Positions 27,201 through 33,833 of a stretch of DNA of 64,000 nucleotides are shown one piece after another (position 1 is the stretch's first letter; each line of letters starts with the position of its first letter). Source of the stretch: M3 sp045133615 (GTDB taxonomy: Bacteria; Bacteroidota; Bacteroidia; Bacteroidales; Muribaculaceae); the NCBI GenBank assembly GCA_045133615.1, contig JBGUUQ010000070.1, positions 27,757 through 91,756 on the forward strand, given 5' to 3'. Position numbers and translations under genes: made by a program. A model generated the notes under the pieces. The model made no database searches. It was not told the DNA's origin and saw nothing but the letters and a program-made list of their open reading frames with translations.

Positions 27201-27279
27201 CGAAGTTCAAGGCGGTATCGACAACAACGTTTATCCTCGTCCTGTTACATTCTCATTGGGCGTAGTTGCAACTTTCTAA
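24214..27279 (+). CDS. SusC/RagA-type TonB-dependent outer membrane transporter
   Basis: Outer-membrane barrel that imports glycan or other nutrients with a SusD lid, powered by TonB. The 1021 residues show a signal peptide (to about residue 28, FPALAQ), a CarboxypepD_reg-like domain (about 30-105; VQGTVVDPAGEPLIGASVLA), the SusC/RagA signature DEVVAIGYGVVKKEDATGSV (about 110-130), a plug domain (LLVGASPGVVV; TIRIRGGSSL; TAIYGSRASNGVIIITTKKG) and a long barrel ending in a terminal Phe (GVVATF). The typical SusC late motif DQNGDGLINSSDL is present. A later ATG at 24235 is also possible. SusD follows 20 bases downstream. No sigma/anti-sigma pair or hybrid two-component regulator lies in the window. 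Confidence 0.96.
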   Translation: MKNICFQMTRKAWLAIAMVLCLSFPALAQKITVQGTVVDPAGEPLIGASVLAQGSSVGTATDFDGNFQIDVNPDASLIVSYVGYNTQTVAVNGRTSIKIVLEENTVVLDEVVAIGYGVVKKEDATGSVSMVKPDEIEAGLATSAQDLLVGASPGVVVTSNGGNPTGGATIRIRGGSSLNANNNPLVVIDGVPMTDMSYSGTDAMTMVAPDNIESMTILKDASATAIYGSRASNGVIIITTKKGKSGKPQINFSANFHVNTARNTLDLMDGDQYRAAIEKYVGTPEAMAKLGTANTDWQKEVLRTSFSHDYNLSIGGTVGFLPYRVSASYTDNQGILKTSSMQRTTAGITLTPKFFNGKLSITANVKGAYITTRNANTGAVGAATSFNPTLPVYSGQEIFNGYTNLVQGNGAPETNASQNPLQMLEDEKATSEILRSNGNIQFDYALHFFPDLHLNLNLGYDVAKSTSETTIAQNSIQAWRSNYSDGAGTFYDGYQLNRNTMLNFYANYKKEIEEIKSNVDVMAGYEWQRMDYHGRGISIMNTLGYVNDWATIYNNGEYSLIEDPTTADHVGKTYNNGVMDYWGNRLQLVSFFGRINYDFDNTYLLTFTLRNDGTSRFHKDSRWGLFPSLALGWKIINMPFMEKAKDVMNDFKLRLGWGVTGQQDINSYFPYMATYAISQQYGYYPSPSGDGTWISPLYPNAYDEKIKWEETTTWNVGIDMAFLNNRITAALDWYLRDTDDLLAWVPVPAGMTTSNYMNRNIGSLRNVGIEATVGAKPIVTKDFTWSTTVNVAWNKNEITKLTGNAETDSPVQATNTPSGTGTGLQWHMIGEPAYTYRVYQQVYDADGNPLEGQYVDQNGDGLINSSDLINYHSPDPKVTLSWNNTFNYKNWDLGIVLRANIGNYVYNNPRYERTRPADIYVPYGLTNLLNDEYLFTQVDGNRILSDYWVENASFIRCDNISLGYTWPELLNNALRLRVFGAVQNPFVITKYKGLDPEVQGGIDNNVYPRPVTFSLGVVATF

Positions 27280-27299
27280 TCTAAAAGCATTAAGATAAT

Positions 27300-28958
27300 A
27301 TGAAAAAATATAATAAAATTTTCGTAGCCCTCGGCTTGACACTCTCTCTCGGTGTCTCTTCATGTACCGGCGACCTCGACCTTATGCCTGAAGATCCCGA
27401 TGTGACTACAGCCAATAAGGTAACTATCGAGCAAGCTCTTGCCGAGTGCTATCAGTCGCTTGCCACTGCAAGTTACGATGGCGCCAATGGTAGCCCCATC
27501 ATTTCCGGATACGACGGAGGTATGGGTACTTTCCAACGTGCGGTATTCTCTCTCAATGAGTTGACTGCCGACACATACTGCTGGAAACAGTTCTCCGATG
27601 CAGGTTTCTATGAATTGTCGACTGACAACTTCTCTGCATCCAACCCCATTTTCTATGGTACGTATTCACGTCTTTACGTAGTTATCTCCATCTGTAACGA
27701 ATTTATTCGTTCAGCTCAAGCCGGTCAATACGTGATGGGTGATAACGTGACTGAAGATGTGGTTGCAGAATATTGCAATCAGGCTCGTATCCTCCGCGGG
27801 TTGAGCTACTTCTATCTTCTTGATATGTTTGGCAATGTTGGTTATGCTGATGAATCAGTAGCTTCGGGTACTGCTCCGACTCAATCAACCCGTGCCGAAA
27901 TTTATAACAAGGTGGTAGCTGAACTTGAAACTATCTCTGCCGCATATGGCAACAATACTTCTGTAGCCTATGGTTATGTAGGAAAGGAAGCATGCGATGC
28001 TCTTCTTGCAAAATTCTACCTCAATGCAGGTGTTTTCACCGGTACTCCCGCGTATGATAAGTGCTGGAACAAGTGTGAAGAAATCATTGCTCGCCATTCA
28101 GGGGGTTACGACAACTCAGGCCTTGCCAACCATTACAAGACACTTTTCGGTGCCAACAACGATGCATACGATATTTCCGGAAGCCGTGTTAAGGAGATTC
28201 TTTGGATTATCCCGCAAAACAGCGAGCACCTCACTTCTTATGGTAACTCTACTTTCATGATGGCTGCCGGTACATCCAACTCTACCGCAGATGCAACATG
28301 GTCGATGAGTGCTTCAGATTACAACTTCAACGCTGCTTGGACTTGTATGAATGCCCGTCAACAATTCTCTGAAAAGTTCACTTGGAATTCCGACGGCACT
28401 TGCGACGATACCCGTACCGAACTTTGGCGTACTTCAGTTCATGGTTTTACTATCGACAACCCCGACATTAAAGGTTTCGACAACGGTTATGCCAATATGA
28501 AGTTCTCTAACTTCGCTTACAATGATGATGGAACTGTGAACGAAGCGGAATCGCCCTCTGCTGCAAATACTTTTGCTGATGCCGACTATCCCGTGATTCG
28601 TCTTGCCGAAATCTATCTTACTGCTGCGGAAGCAAACATTGTAGGCAACGCTGGTGATGCAAGCAAAGCACTCACATATGTGAACTATGTACGTGGTCGC
28701 GCAGGTGTATCTGCATGGACTGTTGCTGATATGACTCCCGCTAACATCCTCGACGAACGTGCTCGCGAACTTTACGGTGAAAACTGCCGTCGTACCGACC
28801 TCGTACGTCATGGCAAATTTGCCGGCAGCGCGTATAATTGGAACTGGAAAGGCGACGTAGCCGAAGGTGGTACATCAATCCCCGTTCACTACGATCTCTT
28901 CCCCATTCCTTCGACTATTATCGGTGTGATGAGCTACGAGCAAAACCCCGGTTATTAA
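27300..28958 (+). CDS. SusD/RagB nutrient-binding lipoprotein
   Basis: Surface lipoprotein that caps the SusC barrel and binds the substrate. The 552-residue protein has a lipoprotein signal with lipobox cysteine Cys22 (GVSSC|TGDLDLMPEDP). The SusD-like N-terminal domain follows, with NQARILRGLSYFYLLDMFGNVGY, and the C-terminal RagB domain contains YPVIRLAEIYLTAAEA and DERARELYGENCRRTDLVRHGKF near the end. Length is normal. It is the second gene of a four-gene operon; the pair with the upstream SusC is certain by position. Substrate is unknown. Confidence 0.96.
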   Translation: MKKYNKIFVALGLTLSLGVSSCTGDLDLMPEDPDVTTANKVTIEQALAECYQSLATASYDGANGSPIISGYDGGMGTFQRAVFSLNELTADTYCWKQFSDAGFYELSTDNFSASNPIFYGTYSRLYVVISICNEFIRSAQAGQYVMGDNVTEDVVAEYCNQARILRGLSYFYLLDMFGNVGYADESVASGTAPTQSTRAEIYNKVVAELETISAAYGNNTSVAYGYVGKEACDALLAKFYLNAGVFTGTPAYDKCWNKCEEIIARHSGGYDNSGLANHYKTLFGANNDAYDISGSRVKEILWIIPQNSEHLTSYGNSTFMMAAGTSNSTADATWSMSASDYNFNAAWTCMNARQQFSEKFTWNSDGTCDDTRTELWRTSVHGFTIDNPDIKGFDNGYANMKFSNFAYNDDGTVNEAESPSAANTFADADYPVIRLAEIYLTAAEANIVGNAGDASKALTYVNYVRGRAGVSAWTVADMTPANILDERARELYGENCRRTDLVRHGKFAGSAYNWNWKGDVAEGGTSIPVHYDLFPIPSTIIGVMSYEQNPGY

Positions 28959-28996
28959 TCGATTAAAATGTCTAATAACATTAACAAAGATTGAAA

Positions 28997-29878
28997 ATGA
29001 AAAAATTCTCAATATTGTTTGCGTGTCTTGTAGCTGCATTCGGATTCGTCGCTTGTGAGGACGATAAGGATCCCGTTTACCAAGACCCGACAGAATTTGT
29101 GCTCAATACTCCGGCTACCGCCAACATGTATCATGAGCTTTACGAAGGTGGTACAATCACTTTCACTTGCTCTCAGCCCAACTATGGCTACTCTGCAATT
29201 GCTACTTATGGAGTGGAAGTTTCTCTCACCGAAGATTTTGCCGAAGTGCAAGTGCTTGAACCTACAACTCCGACTTCAGCCACTCTCGTTCTTGAGATGA
29301 AGCGTTTTGCTCAAGCTATCAACGCTCTTCGTGGAATTTCCACTATCTCTGAGTACACTGATGCCGATCCTATGTCGGTATATGTACGCGCTACTGCTAT
29401 GATCAGCGGTATCGAAGGTAGTGAAATCACTTCCAATTGGGTTAAAATCAATAATGTGAAGACCTATGCTACTGTTCGCGAACCGGGCATAATCTACTTG
29501 ATTGGTAACGTACACGGATCAAATGCATGGGTATCTCCCGATGAAAGTAATGCTGCTTCTCTTGAACCGTGGACGCTTAAAGAAAATGCCGACGAAATCG
29601 ACTCCAAGATTTATCACGGCACATTCTACATCCCTGAACCGGTTGGCGATGATGGTCTTATCTTCCGATTCTATACCAAACTTACCGGTTGGGAAACGGA
29701 TTCTTATGGTACTCAAGTCGATGACAATCCTATCGAAATCGAACTCTCTGACAATGCATTCTCAGGAAGCATTATGAAGGGTAAGGGTTCATATAAGATT
29801 ATGGGTTGGACCGGTGGTACATTGGAGATGACCGTTGACCTCAAGGATATGAAAGTTTATTATAAGCAAATCGACTAA
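28997..29878 (+). CDS. SusE-like outer membrane lipoprotein
   Basis: Probable surface glycan-binding lipoprotein of 293 residues. The ATG at 28997 gives a lipoprotein signal with Cys20 (FGFVAC|EDDKDP); an upstream TTG would add two residues. Residues about 30-135 resemble the N-terminal SusE domain (DPTEFVLNTPATANMYHELY; SQPNYGYSAIATYGVEVSL). The rest (about 155-293) resembles one SusE/SusF carbohydrate-binding module (IYLIGNVHGSNAW...), ending with the beta-rich LEMTVDLKDMKVYYKQ. The acidic run right after the Cys (EDDKD) is consistent with surface export. It is third in the SusCD operon, 38 bases after SusD. Confidence 0.8.
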   Translation: MKKFSILFACLVAAFGFVACEDDKDPVYQDPTEFVLNTPATANMYHELYEGGTITFTCSQPNYGYSAIATYGVEVSLTEDFAEVQVLEPTTPTSATLVLEMKRFAQAINALRGISTISEYTDADPMSVYVRATAMISGIEGSEITSNWVKINNVKTYATVREPGIIYLIGNVHGSNAWVSPDESNAASLEPWTLKENADEIDSKIYHGTFYIPEPVGDDGLIFRFYTKLTGWETDSYGTQVDDNPIEIELSDNAFSGSIMKGKGSYKIMGWTGGTLEMTVDLKDMKVYYKQID

Positions 29879-29894
29879 TTCGATAACAATTTCT

Positions 29895-29934
29895 TGACTT
29901 TCGGTTGCAGGGCGCAACCTTGCAACCGAGGTCA
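29895..29934 (+). promoter_or_regulatory. Intercistronic hairpin between the SusE-like and SusF-like genes
   Basis: Arms TCGGTTGCA (29901-29909) and TGCAACCGA (29921-29929), extended by TGAC (29895-29898) and GTCA (29931-29934) across small internal loops. It fills most of the 81-base gap and has no T-run. It may set relative levels of the two lipoproteins by processing or partial termination. Confidence 0.6.
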
Positions 29935-29959
29935 TCAAATAATCAACAAAAACAGATAT

Positions 29960-31390
29960 ATGAAAAAATATAGCATATTTTTGATGATGGCTCTTGCGCT
30001 TGGATTCACAGCCTGTGACGGCTATGAAGAACCCAATCCCGCTCCTCAGAACAACCCGCAAGAAACTATCATGGGCACCGACGGCATCGTTACCGTAGCC
30101 AATGGTGAGGCTCTTACTGCCGGTGCTGCAAGCCTCAGTGAAGTAGAATCTGTCGCTGTGCTTGAAGTTGTAGAAGTTAAGGATTTCCCTGCAAGCAGCG
30201 AGCTTCAAGTTGTTATGCAAATTTCCAAGAGCGCCGATTTCTCTTCGGCTACCGATGTGGCAACATCTTTGGTTGACGGTATCGTGACAGTGGCTGCTGC
30301 TGATTGGCAAGCTGCTCACCTTACTGAATTCGGCAAGAACCCCAAAGCTCAGCAGACTTATGTGCGCTTTGCATTATATGAAGTGATCGGTACTTCTGTA
30401 GTGCGTATCGGTCAAACTGCCGACACCTATTATCAGTCTGAAACCACTTCTCTTATGGTGACTCCGTATCCCACCGACTACTTCATTGACGAAGCTTACT
30501 ACCTCGTATGTTCTTCTGATGGTATGGATGTGGCTAAAGCCCGTGTTCTCGACCATGTAGGCGATGTTTACGACAATCCCGTCTTTACCCTTAAGGTCGA
30601 CATCGAAGAAGCAGAAGCTGCTGCCGGTTGGACTTGGAAGATTCTTTCTGAATCACAACTCCTTTACGGTGTTGATGCCGCTGCTACCGGCGAACTCAAG
30701 GGCGACCTCGTTGTAGGCGGTGAAGCTGCCGTAATCAACCAATACGGTCCGTTCTTGATTTCAATCAATATGTATGAACTTACCTATGAAGTTACATCAG
30801 CCGTAGACAATCTTTGGGTTGTGGAATCCGGTAAGGTGGCAGCCAAGAGTCCGATGCTTTACACGATGAACTTCACAGAGTACAAAGGTTATGCTGTATT
30901 TACCGGTGTTGACGGTTTCCAATTGAAGACCGATACCAACGCTCGTAAGGCTAAGACTTACGGACCCGGCGAAACTGACGGAACTATTGCTGTAGGCGCA
31001 ACTGCAATGATTCCTCATGATGTGACAGGTCCGCAATGGGTTGTTGTTAACACTGCCGCTTTGACATACTCTACTACTCTCATCGAGACTATCGGTATCG
31101 TAGGTGATGCAGTCGGAAGTTGGAATGACGACGTTGTTCTTACACCCAACGATGACTACACTCAATGGAGTGCTACCGTTGACTTGACTACTGCCGGATT
31201 TAAGTTCCGTGCCAACGCTGCTTGGGATATCAACTGGGGTTGGGATGGTGACAACGGTGTGGTCGTTTCAAATGCTCAAGTAGGCGATCCGGGTCACTTC
31301 CATGTAGACGAAGCCGGTACTTATGAAGTGGTATTCACTCCCACTGCATTGGCTAAAACTCCCGCTTCGGTTACTTTCACAAAGAAGTAA
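29960..31390 (+). CDS. SusE/SusF-like outer membrane lipoprotein
   Basis: Surface lipoprotein of 476 residues, probably glycan-binding. The start at 29960 (MKKYSIFLMMALALGFTAC) gives lipobox Cys19; a frame-consistent ATG at 29894 would run through the intercistronic hairpin and remove the signal from the N-terminus, so it was rejected. Domains: an N-terminal SusE-like domain (about 30-145), a middle region (about 150-355), and a C-terminal SusF/SusE-type module (about 370-476; IGIVGDAVGSWNDDVVLTPN, WSATVDLTTAGFKFRAN, INWGWDGDNG). It is the last gene of the SusCDE-F-like operon, followed by a strong terminator. Confidence 0.8.
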   Translation: MKKYSIFLMMALALGFTACDGYEEPNPAPQNNPQETIMGTDGIVTVANGEALTAGAASLSEVESVAVLEVVEVKDFPASSELQVVMQISKSADFSSATDVATSLVDGIVTVAAADWQAAHLTEFGKNPKAQQTYVRFALYEVIGTSVVRIGQTADTYYQSETTSLMVTPYPTDYFIDEAYYLVCSSDGMDVAKARVLDHVGDVYDNPVFTLKVDIEEAEAAAGWTWKILSESQLLYGVDAAATGELKGDLVVGGEAAVINQYGPFLISINMYELTYEVTSAVDNLWVVESGKVAAKSPMLYTMNFTEYKGYAVFTGVDGFQLKTDTNARKAKTYGPGETDGTIAVGATAMIPHDVTGPQWVVVNTAALTYSTTLIETIGIVGDAVGSWNDDVVLTPNDDYTQWSATVDLTTAGFKFRANAAWDINWGWDGDNGVVVSNAQVGDPGHFHVDEAGTYEVVFTPTALAKTPASVTFTKK

Positions 31391-31415
31391 ATCGATTCAT
31401 TGATTCATATTTCCG

Positions 31416-31448
31416 GCGGGCGGCTCATTGAGTCGCCCGCTCTTTTTT
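31416..31448 (+). terminator. Terminator of the SusC-D-E/F operon
   Basis: Eleven-base stem (31416-31426 with 31430-31440, one G-T wobble) and 3-base loop, followed by TCTTTTTT. It lies 25 bases after the last stop. The stem sequence is nearly repeated at 32932-32956. Confidence 0.9.
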
Positions 31449-31477
31449 GCCCTTGTAGGGGTATATTCGCAAAAGCG

Positions 31478-31745
31478 TAACGAATCTTTCAGATTCGAAC
31501 GGGCTGTTTATCGTTTATCGGTGGTGACCGAACGTAGGGAGGTCTCCACCGGCTAATAGTTAATGATTGCTCCGCAATCGCTACGCTCACGTCCTATATC
31601 CCATAAACACCTTACCAACTCTGTTTTGTAAAGAACTCAACAGGATTGCGAAGCAATCTTTAAAAGTAGCCGTGGGTAACCGAGCGATAGCGAGGTCACC
31701 CACGGTGAGTGATGAATCCACCACCCGAATCTGAAAGATTCGTTA
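31478..31745. repeat. 268-bp element with 20-bp terminal inverted repeats
   Basis: The 20 bases at 31478-31497 recur exactly inverted at 31726-31745; each end contains the near-palindrome CGAATCTTTCAGATTCG. Inside are two GATTGC-nnn-GCAATC units (31565-31579, 31644-31658) and two similar long-dyad units: GGTGG...CCACC (about 31523-31553), and another inside about 31667-31705. No ORF of note and no clear target-site duplication. It looks like a MITE-like or composite palindromic repeat. Confidence 0.65.
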
Positions 31746-31777
31746 ATTAAATTGGCAAATTATAATAAAAACATCGG

Positions 31778-31823
31778 ATTCTTGAGCGCTAACTCGAAAA
31801 AAAGTGAGTTAGCGCTCAAGAAT
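31778..31823. repeat. Perfect 18-bp-stem inverted repeat
   Basis: Arms at 31778-31795 and 31806-31823 are perfectly complementary, with a 10-base A-rich loop; the stem includes GAGCGCTAAC. It is not followed by a T-run on either strand. It lies between the TIR element and the promoter at 31864. Confidence 0.85.
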
Positions 31824-31863
31824 TGCTGCAATCGGCTGCGATGGAAAAGATTTATGTTAAAAA

Positions 31864-31895
31864 ATTTGCGGGAGCGTGAAATATTGGTTAACTTT
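31864..31895 (+). promoter_or_regulatory. Promoter of the T9SS-tailed secreted protein gene
   Basis: TTTG (31864-31867), 20 bases, TAACTTTG (31888-31895): an exact consensus match. It implies a leader of about 95 bases before the ATG at 31998 and shows that this gene is separate from the Sus operon. Confidence 0.85.
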
Positions 31896-31997
31896 GGTGC
31901 GTTATTTATAGCGATGGAATCCTTTCGAGATTGGATGTCACTATGATAGCAATTTTAATTAACCTATTTTGTATTACTTTTTTAACCTAAAAAACAA

Positions 31998-32903
31998 ATG
32001 AAGAAAATTTTTACTCTTGCTTTGTCTTTTGCAGCAGTAGTTGCGGCTTCTGCTCAATGTTATGTAGTCGGTCCTGTGAATGGAAACTCAGATTGGGCTG
32101 ATGCTGATAACATCCCTAATTATGCTGAACTTACTGAAAAGGAAGCCGGCGTATATACCGGTGAGGTTTCGTTGGAATCAGGTTGGTTCGGTATTTCTGA
32201 AGCAACCGGTACATGGGATGATGTAAACGCAATGCGTTGGTTCCCCGCCGATGGTAAAGCTGCTATCGAAATCGGACAAGAAAAGGCTATTGCAATTGAA
32301 CGTGTACAAGGTGGTGAAGATGCATTTAATCTTGGTACCGCAGCTACTGTTACTTTCACTGTTGACCTTAACGAAGGTTGGTTCAAGGTGGAATCAGAAG
32401 GCGAAATCGTAGTTGATATGAACTTGTATCTCCGTGGTGGTGGCACAGATCCCAACTGGGGCGCTCTTCCCGAATATCAATTCACTGAAGATCCTGCCGG
32501 CACTTGGACTCTCAATACTACTGTAGAAATTTCTGAAGGTTTCAAGATTGCCAATCCCGGATGGCTTGCAGACCTTAACTTCGGTTCTGCTCCTGTTGAA
32601 GAAGGCGAATCTGTACCTGCTGTAGAACTTGGCACTCCTTATACTCTCTATGCCGGTGGTGACAGTGGCAACCTCTTCTTCAACGAAACGATCACTGCTA
32701 CCAAGATGGTTGTTACCATCACTGCTGATGGTGCTACTCTTCTCGTAGAAGGTTCTGTAGGAGCTATCGAAGATATCGAAATCGATAGCAACGAAGCAGT
32801 TGAATACTACAACCTCCAAGGTGTGAAGGTTAACGGCGAACTCCCCGCAGGTCTCTACATCGCTAAGCAAGGTGTTAAGACTTCTAAGGTAATCGTTAAG
32901 TAA
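31998..32903 (+). CDS. Secreted SusF-like protein with T9SS-type C-terminal tail
   Basis: Exported protein of 301 residues. A signal peptide ends at about residue 19 (VVAASAQ); there is no lipobox. Two tandem beta-sandwich modules follow (about 20-135, beginning CYVVGPVNGNSDW; about 138-255, beginning MNLYLRGGGTDPNWG), which resemble SusE/SusF starch-binding-like modules. The last 36 residues (AVEYYNLQGVKVNGELPAGL, then KQGVKTSKVIVK) match the type A sorting-domain pattern of type IX secretion cargo in Bacteroidota. It has its own consensus promoter and terminator. Carbohydrate binding is inferred; the T9SS assignment rests on the tail. Confidence 0.78.
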   Translation: MKKIFTLALSFAAVVAASAQCYVVGPVNGNSDWADADNIPNYAELTEKEAGVYTGEVSLESGWFGISEATGTWDDVNAMRWFPADGKAAIEIGQEKAIAIERVQGGEDAFNLGTAATVTFTVDLNEGWFKVESEGEIVVDMNLYLRGGGTDPNWGALPEYQFTEDPAGTWTLNTTVEISEGFKIANPGWLADLNFGSAPVEEGESVPAVELGTPYTLYAGGDSGNLFFNETITATKMVVTITADGATLLVEGSVGAIEDIEIDSNEAVEYYNLQGVKVNGELPAGLYIAKQGVKTSKVIVK

Positions 32904-32931
32904 TCGACCCCCTTACGAATAAAAACACAGT

Positions 32932-32964
32932 CGGGCGACTCCATCGGAGCCGCCCGCTTTGTTT
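32932..32964 (+). terminator. Terminator of the T9SS-tailed protein gene
   Basis: Stem of 11 bases (32932-32942 with 32946-32956, one A/C mismatch) and 3-base loop, followed by CTTTGTTT. It resembles the terminator at 31416-31448. Confidence 0.78.
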
Positions 32965-33051
32965 CTCTGCCTCCGTCGCGGATTGAATATAGCAAGATTG
33001 CTCTACAACCGCTACGGCTGCTGTGTTTGTGTTTTCGACGCGTTTGTATAG

Positions 33052-33066
33052 GATTGCGAAGCAATC
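33052..33066. repeat. GATTGC-GAA-GCAATC palindromic repeat
   Basis: Same 15-base unit as at 31644-31658, here followed by GCTACGG; the variant at 31565-31579 is also followed by GCTACG. This suggests a dispersed palindromic repeat family in intergenic DNA. Confidence 0.7.
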
Positions 33067-33112
33067 GCTACGGCGATTTTAATCGGACGCGAATAATAAA
33101 AGTGAAATAAAT

Positions 33113-33143
33113 TTTGCAGAATATAACTAATTAGTTATATTTG
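33113..33143 (+). promoter_or_regulatory. Promoter of the toxin-antitoxin operon
   Basis: TTTG (33113-33116), 19 bases, TATATTTG (33136-33143): exact consensus. The -7 box ends 4 bases before the toxin's GTG codon, so the transcript start probably coincides with the start codon. Confidence 0.8.
33121..33140. promoter_or_regulatory. 20-bp perfect palindrome, likely antitoxin operator
   Basis: ATATAACTAA followed at once by its reverse complement TTAGTTATAT. It fills the spacer between the -33 and -7 boxes and overlaps the -7 box, ideal for autorepression by the downstream XRE antitoxin. Confidence 0.78.
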
Positions 33144-33147
33144 TGGT

Positions 33148-33513
33148 GTGAATACAATCAGTGACAAGCAATCGGATATTCGTGTTATTTATAAAACAGA
33201 AGAATTTAATCGGTTTTATGAAGGGCTGAGTAGTCGAGTGCAACAGAAGTTTAAATATACGCTGAATATCATTCAGACAATATATGCAATTCCAACTAAA
33301 TATGTCAAACATTTAGAAAATACGGATTTGTATGAAATGCGTGTATCTATTAGCACTAATGAATATCGTACAATATTGTTTGCGATTGATCATGATAGTT
33401 TGATACAGGCGACGAAGATTGTTTTACTTAATGGATTTGTGAAAAAATCCACGAAAGATTACAATGCTCAAATAGAAAAGGCAGAACGAATATTAAAAGA
33501 TTTGGAACTATGA
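33148..33513 (+). CDS. RelE/HigB-type toxin (Gp49-like)
   Basis: Probable ribosome-dependent mRNA interferase of a type II toxin-antitoxin pair; 121 residues. The fold pattern is that of phage Gp49-like/HigB toxins: VIYKTEEFNRFYEGL at the N-terminus, then KYVKHLENTDLYEMRVSIST, NEYRTILFAIDH and ATKIVLLNGFVKKSTK, followed by a Lys/Glu-rich tail. The only reasonable start is GTG at 33148; no ATG occurs in frame near the N-terminus. The -7 box ends 4 bases upstream, so the mRNA may be leaderless. The stop overlaps the antitoxin start (ATGA). Toxicity is inferred from family and pairing. Confidence 0.87.
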   Translation: MNTISDKQSDIRVIYKTEEFNRFYEGLSSRVQQKFKYTLNIIQTIYAIPTKYVKHLENTDLYEMRVSISTNEYRTILFAIDHDSLIQATKIVLLNGFVKKSTKDYNAQIEKAERILKDLEL

Positions 33514-33833
33514 GACAGCTTGATGAGACTAAATTGGCAAAGTTATCGACGACAAACCGTATGCTTGACGAAGAATATGGAGAACATGGCACGCCTACCC
33601 GCGATGCATTTGATGAGAAATCGATTGCATGGTTTTATGGTGAAATATTGCGAGACAGACGGAAGTCGCTTAATCTTACCCAAAAACAACTTGCCAAACG
33701 AGTGGGTAGGGAGCAAAGTTATATTGCACGTGTTGAAAAAGGAGAGACCGACATCCAAGTATCAAGTTTCTTCCGTATAGCTCACGCTTTGGGAATAGAG
33801 TTTCGCCCCACGTTTGTAGTACAGCAGACATAG
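33510..33833 (+). CDS. XRE-family antitoxin
   Basis: Helix-turn-helix antitoxin of 107 residues that should bind and neutralise the upstream toxin and repress the operon. The Cro/C1-type HTH spans about 45-100: LRDRRKSLNLTQKQLAKRVG, then EQSYIARVEKGETDIQVSS. The N-terminal 40 residues probably contact the toxin. It overlaps the toxin gene by 4 bases (ATGA). The last 52 bases overlap, on the opposite strand, the 3' end of the HAD phosphatase gene. The operator is probably the palindrome at 33121-33140. Confidence 0.9.
   Translation: MRQLDETKLAKLSTTNRMLDEEYGEHGTPTRDAFDEKSIAWFYGEILRDRRKSLNLTQKQLAKRVGREQSYIARVEKGETDIQVSSFFRIAHALGIEFRPTFVVQQT

Noticed and set aside
31752..31946. Plus-strand ORF of 64 codons
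   Set aside because: It runs through the perfect inverted repeat and the promoter at 31864-31895, and resembles no family.
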